Numbered from the stretch's first letter, positions 49,126 to 60,945 are shown. The stretch is DNA of 64,000 nt from Chlamydoabsidia padenii (GCA_025330725.1 JAIWND010000007.1:496001-560000), one strand, 5' to 3'. The notes: generated by a model from the sequence alone, not told the origin. Program-made: numbers and translations.

Positions 49126-52100
49126 ATGCCATGTGATGAAGACATGGACAACATTGTAGCGTCTTCCCAGTCAAGTGAAGAATTGAATGTCGGTTCTTCT
49201 GCAGCTCCTATTGTAAACCCGAAAAGTATGGTGGAATCCATAAAGGCGCATCTGATTGGTACAAGTAAACTTTTGAACCAACTTGAAACAGCAGCAGAAC
49301 GTAAGTTTATTACATTTATCAACATGGATGGTATGAATTCGCGACCTAACTCACCGCTTTTTTTTTTTTTTTTTTTTTTAGAATGCGAAGCAGGAAATTT
49401 GAAGTTATCAAAACTTGCCAAGGAACTAGCTCCTCACACTGCTGAAAACATCAAACTCAGGGAACAGCTTGCAAAGGAAACATCGGCTATAATGGATTTG
49501 GAAGGAAAACTTGTTCGACTGACTGGCTCCGACGACACCACATCAACATATGACTCTTTACAAAGTGATCTCACCACAGCTATTGAAGATACTGATCATG
49601 TAGACAGCCGTATAAGAAGTTGCGACGTAAGTAAAAAATCATGAAAACAATTTATATTGTAATAGTACTATGGTATTTACTTTACATCTCTTTATTTGTT
49701 AAAGATATACATCAAGCAGTTGGAGGCCCAAGTGATGAATCTGGATGAACAGCTCAAAGGACCCATTCCTGAACCCAAGAAAACGTAATCTAGCTCTTAC
49801 CACACTGTATTATTATGTTTTACTAACTTTATCTTTTGTTTTATAAATATAGAAAGCGAACTATCAGGTCGTTTGAAATCAAAGAAAATCAAATCAAGGA
49901 ACTACAGCAAAATATAAACAAGGCGATCAATGCAAAGGAATCGGCGGAGAACGACAAGATGGAAATCAACATCACATGTAAAATGCTACAAAAGGACTAT
50001 GATGTACTCAAGGAAACTATGATGAAACAGCAACAGCAACATGATGTGGCCTTGGCTGTTCTGGAGAAACAGTATCAAACACTACTTGGCGAAATACAAC
50101 AGCAAGAAACATTATTGAATACCAGCACAAATATCAGTACAACCAACGCATTGAACGACATGCATCGCCAATTACGGGACAATCACATCTACATTAAACA
50201 GCTGCAAGATCAAGTGGAAAGGTAACATATAATGGTTTTGTATAAAAGACCAATGTATTTTAAGATCACTCACACACCCTTTTCTTTTTATTATTATTAT
50301 TATTATTACTTAGATCTAAACAATCAGCCCATCCGGTCCAGTCAGATCTAATCACTGACTTTAGACAATGCCTAGCTGAACATGAAAAGTTGAAGATGGA
50401 AAAGGTAGAATAAAAATAAAAAAAATAAAGCACAAATCACAAGGATACACTGATCAGGTATAAAGTTTACTAAATGATTTCTACAATAGCGTGTTTTACA
50501 AGATAGGTTGACTGAAGAATGGATGATTGACGAAGATTATAAAATATCGAGGCGGAAAATTCTACTTGTAAGTATGCTACGTGGTTGTGAAAAGAGGAAA
50601 TATCTAGTCATTCATCATTTTTTGAACTTTGGTAGACTCAACATGGACTTTTAAAATCAAAACCTGAAGAAATATATGGATCCGATCAATCGACTATGAT
50701 ACCACCAGAACGCCTATCAAACATACAACAACAATCATCACTACCATCACCCACAACAACAACAACAACAACAACATCAATACATGGGACTAATCAGAGT
50801 GAGATACGGACACCAGCATCAAGATCAACAATGACCTTGACTCCACCTTCCTTCCAACAACGACAATCGCCAAGATCAAAACCTCAACCTGATCAACAAG
50901 ACCAATATTCTGACAGTAGTGACTCACCAGCACCCATTAAACGGAAACGAAAAAGAGTGATCATTTCAGACTCTTCGGAATCACCTTCTCCTCCACCATC
51001 ACAACATTCTTTGTCCTCAACGGATTCTGACACTGGATCCACTTTTGTGCCTTCACTTTCGGAAATGACGTTTGGGAAACACAAGGCGACTCTGGTAAAA
51101 CCATCAACATCTGTCCAAAAGGTCGTGGAAACTCCCTTCTTATCTCTCTTGGAATCGATTAAGAAACCCATGAAGGATCCAGATACACCACCCAATGGTT
51201 CTATCAATGAATGTAAGTTGACTTGGTTATGAAAATCCAATACCATTATCTAAATTCTTTTTTTTTATCTTTTTATAGCTATCATCACATCAAGAGTGAA
51301 GGACCTGATATTTGGAACTCCTCTTCACAACCAATACTTGTTGAACGACATGGAAGATTATACGGGACCTTACTTGGGTGTATTCTTATCATGCATTGAA
51401 ACCAAGTTGTCGAAAATCAGATCCCCAGGTGCTCCTGTTAATCTTCTCGCTAAGGACTTTGATGGAAACATCCGTACCTGGACTTTTGGTGTGGATGGAA
51501 TGATCTCAATCCATGGTTGTCCACAATACATTCAATTCATGGAGAAAAACCTGACGTGGGCACTTTGGGCACTTGTACATCTCTATCCAAAGGTAAATCA
51601 TGATTAACACAAAGAAGATTCAAATGTTTCTTACTTTTTTTTTATTTTTTTAAATATGTATCCTTGTAGAATAATCTCTATCCCACATTGATGAAATGGG
51701 CTGCCAATAAGGTATTGGTATTTGGGAAGAAAGAACGGGGAAATATAGCATGGTAAGTTGGAAATAATGTAATTGAAACAATAAACATCACACTCAACCT
51801 GATCTTTGTATTTACTTTTTTTTTTTTTTTAGTCGATTTCTTCGACTTTTGCTGTTGTTGTGTAAAAATGCAAACGATAAACAACGGGCATCTGTGTTTT
51901 GCTACGACCTTATGATAACATTACCGAAAAGCGTCAACATAATGACTTACATAATCAACATTGCATTAATCTGGCCTGAACTCTTGAATCTTGACATTAA
52001 ACGCAGCGACATTGGAACAGATATGATCATCAAAACCATACACCGATGTTGTGCACATTACTGTATATCAAATATGAATGAACCAACACAAATTGTAAGT

Positions 52101-52882
52101 TTAGTATACTTTGGAGGAATATCACAAGCTAACTTTGTCTTTGTATCATTTCAGGCGAAAACTCTTTACGATTATATGGTGATCCTCGTGCATTGGCCAG
52201 AATTACAGTATGACCAACAACTAAATCATCACGCCATACACTTGACAGCAATACTCAAATCACCTGTTTTCAAGTCTTTATACCACACCAATCGATATGT
52301 ATTTAATGATACACGAATCAATTTGGTGAAATCATTGGAACTCTGTTTTACGCGCTTGGATCATTGGGACACAACTTACAGCGAATTCATCATTCCGCAC
52401 ATTATGCCTCTTATGAAAGATAAAACCCTAGCCAATGTTTGTCTGGAAATTCTTGGTAAGAATAATAGGGGTGGGGGCAAAGAAGAAAAAGTAAAGGTAT
52501 TGTTGATTGATTGATTTGATTCATTAACCAGGTACTCTTGGCGCTGGTGCATTGCACTCTCATCAAAACAAGGAAAAACCAGGTGTGAATGTCATTCGAC
52601 AAATATTCAAGGGCGTACTGAACTTTGGTAATAATTGCTCAGAAGGTAAGTGGTTTAAAACAAAAAGAAAAAGTGCGATCTGCATGAATAACTGGCTTGT
52701 ACATAGAGGACTTCCCGTTACAGTGCGTTGCTGCCAAAGGACTGATCCTTTTGTCCAAGGAAAACTTTCCGTCTGTCACTCCTGTCCTCCATTGGTATAG
52801 TCTCATTCAACCTTCTTTCAAGAAATTGGTGCCGCCTGGTTTAGCCTATGGTATTCAGCAATTGGGCTCTCATCTAAAATAA
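49126..52882 (+). CDS. Unknown coiled-coil plus helical-repeat protein (954 aa)
   Basis: Thirteen exons join in frame to 955 codons: 49126-49300, 49382-49626, 49705-49784, 49853-50221, 50314-50404, 50490-50567, 50636-51212, 51279-51592, 51670-51752, 51833-52094, 52155-52455, 52532-52645, 52707-52882. Residues about 60-340 are coiled coil (ENQIKELQQNINKAINAKES). About 360-530 are Ser/Pro/Thr-rich with an acidic-basic patch (PIKRKRKRVIISDSSESPSP), likely a nuclear localisation signal. The C-terminal 400 residues are helical, ARM/HEAT-like (WALWALVHLYPK, FKKLVPPGLAYGIQQLG). The layout recalls large nuclear scaffolds such as ICE1 of the little elongation complex, but I cannot confirm that. Confidence 0.8.
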
Positions 52883-52895
52883 AAGTGATGCACAC

Positions 52896-52908
52896 AGCGG
52901 GGTTTGCA
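52896..52908 (+). promoter_or_regulatory. Partial element upstream of the METTL23-like gene
   Basis: AGCGGGGTTTGCA, about 119 bp before the ATG at 53027. It departs from consensus at the last two bases. Confidence 0.3.
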
Positions 52909-53026
52909 TTCCTGGCTACAAATAAAAGGGTCGTATAATATATTTTTTTTTTTTACAATCTCCTCTCTTCCCTCTCTTTTATTTGCTTCTTTGTTTTAAA
53001 AAAGTTGTGATGAATAAAAAGACTAT

Positions 53027-54182
53027 ATGAACTCCAATAATAGGTAGGAATACTAATAATGATGCTGATAGTCTCACTCTCTGGTTGTTTTTATGATTTA
53101 GGATAGGACGAATTGATTACTCTTCAGATCGCAAAGACGAAGCTGGCATAACCATCCATGTAGAAGAGGTAAGTATTAAATAATTCTAACAGTTATCGTT
53201 GCTAGATTACTAATCACTTTTTATTACATACATGCACAGTTGATGGATTCAGCCTATGGCTACTATATCTGGCCGTCATCTCTTGTCCTTAGCAAATACG
53301 TTTGGTGCCATCGCAACTTGTTTAAAAACAAAACTGTCCTAGAGGTAAAACTGCACTGGTTGGACGTGTCTCTAAACAATCGACTAACTTGCTAAAATAC
53401 AATCAATCAACTACTGTCCTCTTTAGGTTGGTGCTGGTAAGTTGTGTAATAATATGCTCTTCTTTGTTGATCTGGAACTAATCTCACTTGGACTTTTTAC
53501 ACGCCCTATAGGAACATCACTTCCTTCTTTGGTCTTGACGAAAATCGACCCTGCACCACATGTGGTTATTACGGATGTTCCTTCGATTATACCGGTGGCA
53601 AGATCATGCTTGAAATTAAATGGGATCATCACAACAAAGAAGGACGATACTACCTACTTGTCTTTGACTCTACCTCTTTGGGTCCGCGGCTTGGAATGGG
53701 GTGATATTGGATCTGCTAATGGTATTAAGCAACTCTTGGATGATATCAATACACAATGGCATCACAGGAACATCGATTATATCTTTGGAAGCGATACGTT
53801 TTATGATCCACCAGGTAAAAAGAAAAAAAGTAATAACAAGGATTGTAAGAAATAGGTCCAATGATTGTCTTTTCTTTTAGATTTTGAAAAACTGTTAATG
53901 ACGGTGGCCTATGTGATACATCGACATAATAGCAACTGTAAATTCATCACAGCATATCAGGAACGAAGCTCAAAACGAAGTATCCAGTTTTTGTTGGACA
54001 AATGGTCATTGCAATGTCGACTTATACCTAGGGACTCGTTTGGATTTGATGGTGGGCGGTTTGAAAGCGACGACGATAGTATTGAAGACGACACGGATAC
54101 TACGACAACCATTCCTCACATCAAGATGAACGCTAGCACCGTGGCCAGTGTGTTTTTATTGGAAATAACTGCGAAATCATAA
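53027..54182 (+). CDS. METTL23-type methyltransferase (267 aa)
   Basis: A class I SAM-dependent methyltransferase of the lysine/arginine MTase16 family. Exons 53027-53043 (17 nt), 53102-53168, 53240-53344, 53427-53436 (10 nt), 53512-53814 and 53881-54182 join to 268 codons. LMDSAYGYYIWPSSLVLSKY is the METTL23 hallmark. SAM motif I is VLEVGAGTSLPSLVL, split by the 10-nt micro-exon that encodes VGA. Acidic loop ITDVPS, WGDI and FGSDTFYDP (motif IV region) follow. METTL23 methylates histone H3R17 in mammals; the substrate here is unknown. Confidence 0.85.
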
Positions 54183-54309
54183 TTTCTTTGGCTCGACAAT
54201 GGAATGGATAGTGTAAAATAGACTAGTTTAGGACCCCTCTCCTCATCTTTATAATAACGTACTAGATTTGGATGATATATAATAAAATGATAACTTGATA
54301 ATCATATTG

Positions 54310-54343
<34 letters not shown>

Positions 54344-54741
54344 CAATTTACTGGTTGTAATGAAAGTAGGATACTAGGGGGAGGGAAATACATGATGATG
54401 AGTAGAACGATGATCATCGTCCTTTTGTCGACCGAACTTTCGGCGTTATCCATCCTGATTCATTTGGGATGGATCGGGAAAGTGCAGGCATGATTGCACT
54501 TTTCGGGTTTCATTTCCGGTTGGCACTGTAAACAATAGGGCAATCTTTTTCTTTCCTGCATCCTTCCGTCCGAAGGATCGGATTTAAATTGAAATTGACG
54601 CTTCACAAGTTTATGAAGACCAACCTGGATCTTTTTTTTTTTTTTTTCTGCTTTGCACACCCAATTGGTTCGGTCTCAAAAGTACAAGTCTTGACGTTTA
54701 AAAAAGTAACCACTGTTTCTGGAAAGAAAAAGCTTTGATTT

Positions 54742-54755
54742 TTCAAACTCCCGCC
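54742..54755 (-). promoter_or_regulatory. Element copy with one extra base
   Basis: The + strand reads TTCAAACTCCCGCC, 360 bp before the GNAT start. Confidence 0.4.
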
Positions 54756-54917
54756 AGGGGTGAGTTCCTTCTATCCTGATGATATATTTTTTTCTTTCCA
54801 AAAAGATGTCCTATCAATCTGTATGCGTCTATTTTTGTCATAGATAGGATATCACTTGACTGCATAAAGACCTGTCAAAAAGAAGAAGAAAAAGGTTAAT
54901 TCTATGATCGCATGATT

Positions 54918-54930
54918 GTCGGGATGTGAA
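54918..54930 (+). promoter_or_regulatory. Element upstream of the GNAT gene
   Basis: GTCGGGATGTGAA, 185 bp before the ATG at 55115. It shares the TGTGAA variant with the Elp5 copy. Confidence 0.55.
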
Positions 54931-55114
54931 ATCACACCTTCTTGATTGGGTGATGTTATCCGAGACCTTCGCAAATCAGGACATTGGCGCCATGGGAGGA
55001 GCTTGGAAAGTGACTCACTGAGGAGTAGGTTAGTTTAAAAAGGGGGTGAGAGAGAGAGTGGTTTTTCTAATTTTCATCATTTTCTCTTTTTATATTCTAT
55101 AAACAACATTTCCA

Positions 55115-55910
55115 ATGGTGAACACTACTATTACAACTTATGCAATGATGCGTAATGAGATTGTTGAGTGGTCAGATTATGTTGCCAAGGTAACTTGGAG
55201 GAGTCTAATCAAATGTGTTCATCCATTCATCCTGTCTTTTTTTTTTTTTTTTAATACATTTAGAACGAATGGGCTGCCTCTGCTTTAAAATCTCGACCCT
55301 CCTCATCACCGGTACCTGATCATTGTGTGGCTATTTATTATAGAGTCGATAAAGAAAAAAAGGTACGTTATATATCCGAACGAACGGACGGCATGACTCC
55401 AACTTTTTTTTTTATATCCCGCATCCACATTAGGAAATCATCAATAAGCTCTATTGCACCACGTGGGATAGTCGATACAAGTCTGATTTTAAACACTTGA
55501 ATTTGATATGGGTGTCTCGCCTGTTCAAGGTCGAGCCCTCCGATCTGAGACAATTGGAATACCCTGAAGAAACCATTATCATGCCGGGAGGCGATATCAT
55601 CTTTGTGCTGGAGGAAGATCACACCGTGGCAGGTACAGTGGCGATGATAGTGCATGAAGGTGCTTGTGAATTGGGGAAAATGACGGTGGCTGATGAACAT
55701 CAAGGAAAAGGATATGCCCACCCATTGATGCGTGAAGGTATTTCTTGGGCTCGGCGGCAAGGGTTTCCTGATATCACATTAGTGTCAAGTACCACGTTGA
55801 AAAAGGCTATTAACTTGTATAAGAAACATGGATTCATCACAACTCATCTTGGAAAACATCATTCTTACGAAAGATGTGATATTATCATGAACCTAAAGTT
55901 GTCATCGTGA
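55115..55910 (+). CDS. GNAT-family N-acetyltransferase (216 aa)
   Basis: Exons 55115-55189, 55264-55362 and 55434-55910 join to 217 codons. The acetyl-CoA-binding core is in exon 3: VAGTVAMIVHEGACELGKMT (beta4), VADEHQGKGYAHPLMREGI with the Q-G-K-G-Y/A loop (motif A), then ITLVSSTTLKKAINLYKKHGF (motif B). The N-terminal 100 residues are less typical. The substrate cannot be predicted. Intron 2 holds a weak element copy (TTTATATCCCGC). Confidence 0.88.
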
Positions 55911-55944
55911 ATAAACTGAATCATTCCTGCATCGTCGAATCACA

Positions 55945-55958
55945 TTTCAAATCCCGGC
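55945..55958 (-). promoter_or_regulatory. Element copy in a convergent intergenic region
   Basis: The + strand reads TTTCAAATCCCGGC, 35 bp after the GNAT stop codon. Confidence 0.4.
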
Positions 55959-56033
55959 GGTGGTAAGGCAAACTTTAATGTTGCTTAGTCATGACTTGAG
56001 TTTGATATTGTATACCAAATCCTTGAGAGGATC

Positions 56034-56302
56034 GGGCGGGGTATGAATATATAACCACCCACACAAAAAAGGGTAGATCTGAATAGAACTAGTATACTTA
56101 CTTTTAAGGAATCCTCTTGGTAGATGGTAAAACATGGAGGAAAACAAATATACCCCCTCCCCCATGGTAATAACCCTTGTCTATCTCTCGATTATCAAAT
56201 TACGCCTTCTGGTAGTGGGATTTGTGACACTTGGGAGTAATGACAATTGTTGGGGAGTATATCTCGTCTACATATGCCGACCTTTTAATTATAAATCCCG
56301 CC
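56034..56302. promoter_or_regulatory. Two further element copies between convergent genes
   Basis: GGGCGGGGTATGAA at 56034-56047 on the + strand, and TTATAAATCCCGC (minus orientation) at 56289-56301. Confidence 0.3.
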
Positions 56303-56373
56303 GATGGATCCTTTGCGGAGATATAGTTTACAATGATACCTGAATTTTTTATTTATTAAGACAGTAGGGTAAG

Positions 56374-56376
<3 letters not shown>

Positions 56377-56401
<25 letters not shown>
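56377..56401. repeat. (TA)n microsatellite
   Basis: About 12 TA units lie in the oxygenase 3' UTR region. Confidence 0.85.
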
Positions 56402-56405
<4 letters not shown>

Positions 56406-56514
56406 TATTAAATAAATAAATAAAGATATTTGGAAAGGGGAAGACTAGTAACTATATACAGTAAAGAAGGAAGAATGGTAAAAAGGGTGTTGGGGGATAG
56501 AGAGAGATAAATCA

Positions 56515-57875
56515 TTAGATAGCCAGTACGGGTGCCAAGGTCGTAGGTTGTTGAGAAGTTGCAGTTGGTGATGGTGTAGAAGATGCCGGTAAATGACGAT
56601 GATGGTTGTATTCCACGTGTTGTTGTTGTTGTTGTTCCTCTTCATCTTCCTTGACCTGCTGTTGTTTCAAAAAGCTTTGCTGTTGTTGTTGATTTTTAAC
56701 ATGGCGTTGATCGATGAGCATTTTAACCCGTTGATGATTCCTTTCCATGGCTTGACGTAAAAAATCACCAGCAGTCAAAGGTTCGGTATACTTGGATCGA
56801 CCCTGGATGATAGCGGATTTATTAGCTTGAGTAAAATAAGCAATGGTGTAGCGAGAGGACAAATCTGTTTCGGGACGCTTGACACGATGAAAGTTACTTT
56901 TCAATTGATCGTCACTCCAGCGCATTAGCATATCCCCAATGTTACAGACCAGTTCGTCCTTTTGAGGACACAGAGGGAGCCAGCAAGTACCTTGGTTGAA
57001 TTGAGTGACATCATCACGACCTTGACAGGCTTCCAAAGCATCATGACCAGGGTTGTTTTGGAATAAGAGAGTGAGAGTGTCGGGGTCAGTGTGAGGTCCC
57101 GCTCGATAATAGTCATCCACATCTTCTGTTGGTGTCGATTGAGTGTGATCAAATACAGTCCCCTTTAGATCAAAGTAATGTTGGAAGCGAAGTGAGTTGA
57201 GTGAATCAGGTTGAGATATATCGTGACATCGAGTAAAAAAGTCTTGAGGGAAGCCAAGTCCTAGAGCAAAGCACTCCAATAGTTGTTGAGAGACAGTGTT
57301 GCATTGTTCCATAAAGCGTTGGACATTACGTTGAAAGTGAGGTGCATCTTGTTGTGTTGGCCAAAGATCGGGAATATGATGGAAGGCTAGTTGCATCGAC
57401 TCTTTCAAGTCAGGTAAACCAGTTTGAGGTCGAAGCTGTACATTGTAGGTGTTGAGAAAAGAAAGAAAGAAAGAAGAGGGGAAAAAAAAAAATCAGCATT
57501 CCAAAAAAAAAAAAAAGAGATAGAGGGCGGGATTTGAAATATCGTACCTGGGCAAACTTCTCCCAGCCAGCATTCCGAGGCACATCCAATGGGTATTTAG
57601 CCTTTGTCGAATCAGGTAATGCAAAGAATCGTCGCCCCGTTTCAAACATGGTTTGTATTTCGTCACTACTGATACCATGATTAATGACTATAGGCGTTGG
57701 AGAGAGAGAGAAGAAAAAAAAGAATGGAGCTGAGTTTAGCTGTCAAAAAAAAAATGACTTTCATACCGTAAAAGAATCCTTGTTCAGTGGCTGCTGCCAT
57801 GATATCTTTAACAATAGATTCTTTCCGTTGTTCAAAGTTGGCGAGGTCTATAGTTTTAAAATGACGTGGGGGCAT
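56515..57875 (-). CDS. 2-oxoglutarate/Fe(II)-dependent oxygenase (IPNS-like)
   Basis: Start MPPRHFKTIDLANFEQRKES, the conserved DIOX_N entry with DL and F. Then come ATEQGFFYVINHGIS, FFALPDSTKAKYPLDV and NAGWEKFAQ. The double-stranded beta-helix has the iron-binding HxD in AGPHTDPDTLTLLFQ, the distal His in SNFHRVKRP and the 2OG-binding R-x-S/T in SSRYTIAYFTQ. The catalytic set is complete. The last 70 residues are Gln/Glu-rich low complexity. Four exons; one intron carries a perfect element copy. The substrate is unknown: such proteins include gibberellin-type and thymine-type hydroxylases. Confidence 0.92.
57526..57538 (+). promoter_or_regulatory. Intronic consensus element GGCGGGATTTGAA
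   Basis: It lies a few bases from the donor/exon border near 57548 and is identical to 37147-37159. Confidence 0.55.
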
Positions 57876-58061
57876 GATAAAGAGAGGAAAAAAGAAAAAA
57901 GAGGGCAATCCAAAAAAGAAGAAGAAAAAAAGATGTGATCATGGTATTTATATTGACTTTAAGGCAACACAAATAGGGAGTGAATAAGGAGGGTATATTT
58001 GCTATGTAGTATTTGGGTTGGCTCGGTTCCAACAGTCTAATCAAACTTTCCATATATATTT

Positions 58062-58074
58062 GTTCAAACCCCGC
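58062..58074 (-). promoter_or_regulatory. Element upstream of the 2OG oxygenase
   Basis: The + strand reads GTTCAAACCCCGC, 187 bp from the start at 57875. It is the best B-box match in the window. Confidence 0.55.
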
Positions 58075-58444
58075 ACATAGTGAGGCTGGTACAATCGGGA
58101 TACACCCATTAGACAAAAATCACCACCTTATCAATTATAGATCCCATCACACAGGTTAGCCAATCACACCTAGTTTTCATTGTTGCTTAGTTTTTCTTTT
58201 CAAAGAGAGGGGAAAACATAACATGTCATAAATGACAATTTTGCCTATGTGATAATCATGTGTATGAATGAGTTAATGAGGTTCATCGGCCAGGTTAACT
58301 TTGTGAACATTTGTGCGTGCTGTGGAGCATTTTGCGATACTCTTTCACAAACTATGTTTATAATACCTCTAACTTTATGTTATTTAATGCAGGAATTCTC
58401 TCGTTTCATCTCAGCCAATGATTTACCCACAAGGGCAAAGCAAT

Positions 58445-58457
58445 AGCGGGATGTGAA
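58445..58457 (+). promoter_or_regulatory. Element upstream of Elp5
   Basis: AGCGGGATGTGAA, 77 bp before the ATG at 58534. Confidence 0.55.
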
Positions 58458-58533
58458 TTTAGTAAGCCACTGTCTCTCTGTTTTTCCCATTCGGCACTAT
58501 CCGCTCTTCACCTTTCTTTTACCTTTTAAAAAC

Positions 58534-59683
58534 ATGACTCAACTTTGTTTAGATCAACTTCTTGACAATAAAAAGTCTGCACCACTGATCCTCCTCAACG
58601 ATTCTATCCAACTATCCGCCTTACCCTTACTACGTGAATTCAGTCAACGGACTTTGGAAACTAATCATTCAGTCATCGCACTCTTGACGGAAACATCACC
58701 TTCTGCTTGGCTCCACTCGATTGCCTCGTCAACACAAAAGTCCAAAGTACATATTATTGATGCTTACTCTGATCCTCATGGTTGGGAATCGGATGCACCT
58801 CTCGTACATGAACAAGACACTAAAGGCTGTGGCTCTTTGGTTCGACTGACGCGACTCTCTGACTTTGAACGACATATTTTGCCTCTTGTGATGGACTGGA
58901 CAAAGAAGGCACCTGGCTGTCTCATTGTTGTGGATGCATTGAATCCTTTGGCCAACATGTCTTTTTATAAAACTTATCGTTTTGTAAAAGCGTTAGAATC
59001 TTTGACAACAGGTAAACTCCGTGCGAAACACCATGACTACTAACTGACAGTTTCTCACTTTAGAAACGATACGAATCATTGTAGGCCACCATATGGATAG
59101 TCGACCTACCACCACACAGCAATTACCTCCCTTATTTGACTCACTGAACCGACTGGCTTCGGTGATCATCACTCTACATCAACTTAAAGCACCCACAGCA
59201 CAAACCGAATCACAAGCACGATTGACCGGGTTTGTCGCCCAAGATACCTTCTCCTACCTGCACATCACATCGAATCATCTCACACGGGGTGGAGTGGGTA
59301 AAATCGAATGGCGGCGTAAAAGTGGCAAGGTGTGGTATGAAACCAATGGATTTTATATGGATACAACAACTGGGCGATTGGTGGTGGTGTTGCCTTCTCA
59401 TCTGGGTGTGGACGATAAGAAAGATCAGGAGGAGGAGGATGACGATAAGGTGGAACAAGCTGCCGTCGATCCAACTGCCAATCTTTCCTTCAATTTGACT
59501 TTAACTGATGAACAACGCAAGACAAAGGAAAACTTGGTGCTTCCTCACTTTAAGGCTCAACAGGTCGAATTGGATGGTGTGTCTTCTCCATCTTTCACCT
59601 CGAGTGGTGGCTCTATCTATTATGAACCTGATGCTGCTGATGACTTTGACGATGAAGACCCTGATGATGATTTGGATATTTAG
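58534..59683 (+). CDS. elp5: Elongator complex subunit Elp5 (365 aa)
   Basis: Elp5 belongs to the Elp4-5-6 ring of Elongator, needed for wobble-uridine modification of tRNAs. Exons 58534-59011 and 59064-59683 give 366 codons. The RecA-like fold has the strand pattern LILLNDSIQLSALPLLREF, CLIVVDALNPLANMSFY and IRIIVGHHMDS, without a P-loop, as expected for this family. The C-terminal tail is diagnostic: DPTANLSFNLTLTDEQRKTK, then VLPHFKAQQ, IYYEPDAADDFDDEDPDDDL. Its middle is acidic with a DDKKDQEEEDDD insertion. Confidence 0.9.
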
Positions 59684-59763
59684 AATAGTCTATCTAGTAC
59701 TATCTTGGCTTGTTTTTATATATAAATTGTACATACCCTTACTTATTATCATGTGTGTGGGTT

Positions 59764-59776
59764 GGCGGTATTTAAA
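59764..59776 (+). promoter_or_regulatory. Element upstream of the PLP homeostasis gene
   Basis: GGCGGTATTTAAA, 68 bp before the ATG at 59844 and 80 bp after the Elp5 stop. Confidence 0.5.
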
Positions 59777-59843
59777 TTGTATTTTGTTAATTTGGGGTGG
59801 GGGGAATCGTCTTTCTTTCTCTTAATAAAACCTTGACGAAATC

Positions 59844-60945
59844 ATGCCACGATCTTTTTATCGTCTATCCAACTTATTAACCAATACTATCCAAAGAGGA
59901 AAACATACCATGGTCGACACACAACGTAAACTGGAACTCACTGAAAACATGGCTAGTGTCAAAGTTGCCATGGCCTCTGTACCCCACAATGAAAAGGTAC
60001 TTGAAAGCATAAACACTACTTTTCACTATATCTATTCTAGCTACTAACTATTCTTTTAATCTCTTGTTGAAGGCTCGCCTAGTTGCCGTTAGCAAATACA
60101 AACCAGTTGAAGATTTGATGCATGTCTACGAAACTGGTCAACGTCACTTTGGTGAAAACTATGCAAGTAACTCATATCAACAAGGATACAAACTTGATAG
60201 TATTAACATTATTTATGTTTCTAGGTACAAGAACTTGTGGAAAAAAGTGCAAAGGTAAGGTATATTTTGAAAAAGACCAACTTGGGTAATGGTTAGAAAT
60301 TAACTAACCTACTCCTCTCTGTACATCTAGCTTCCCACGGATATCCAATGGCACTTTATCGGTCATTTACAAAGCAACAAATGCAAATCAATAGCAGGTA
60401 AAGAAAATAAACTGAATGGAACTGGTTCTAATCATAACTATTCCTTTTGATTAGCCATACCCAACCTATTTGTAGTGGAAACCATCGACAGTAGTAAAAA
60501 AGCCAATACACTCAATAAAGCTTGTCTCCAACGAAAAGTACCATTGAATGTATTTGTCCAGGTCAACACCAGTCAAGAAGACACCAAAAGTGGAGTATCA
60601 CCTGAACATTGTCTCGAGGTATGTCAACATATACAAGAACACTGTCCTCGATTGAAATTACTCGGCCTGATGACTATTGGTATGTTTGGTCGGGATCCAT
60701 CACTATCAAATCCGGATTTCAAGGTAAGCATCAATACTATCATTATAACCTGTTTCATTTTTTTTGAAAAATAACTTTATGCGTAGACCTTGGTGGATTG
60801 CAAAAAGGAAATCGAACAAAGGATACCTGGATTGGATTTGGAACTTAGCATGGGTATGTCTGGTGATTACCTTGAAGCGTTACAAGCCGGATCTACTAAC
60901 ATTCGCGTGGGCACTGGTATTTTCGGATCAAGACCAAAGAAATAG
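59844..60945 (+). CDS. Pyridoxal phosphate homeostasis protein (YggS/PROSC family, 255 aa)
   Basis: It binds and buffers PLP. Exons 59844-59996, 60073-60162, 60225-60254, 60331-60397, 60455-60723 and 60787-60945 join to 256 codons. The PLP lysine is in ARLVAVSKYKPVEDL, followed by GQRHFGENYVQELVEKS, WHFIGHLQSNK, VNTSQEDTKSGVSPE, LLGLMTIG, LSMGMSGDYLEA and NIRVGTGIFGSR. The ENY/VQE junction needs a GC donor (TAT|GCAAGT), a GC-AG intron. The first 22 residues (MPRSFYRLSNLLTNTIQRGK) are basic and could be a mitochondrial presequence. A second in-frame Met at 59910 would give a cytosolic form. Confidence 0.94.

Larger units (their letters stand above)
54183..55114. other. Intergenic region between METTL23-like and GNAT genes
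   Basis: It contains a 32-nt T run (54312-54343) and two element copies, at 54742 and 54918. No supported reading frame was seen. Confidence 0.5.

Noticed and set aside
58249..58446. 65-aa plus-strand frame before Elp5
   Set aside because: No family resemblance. It ends at the promoter element and sits where the Elp5 upstream region is expected.
60121..60258. GT donor at GTAACT for PLP homeostasis intron 2
   Set aside because: It would leave one extra base and break the GENYVQEL motif. The GCAAGT donor keeps frame and motif.
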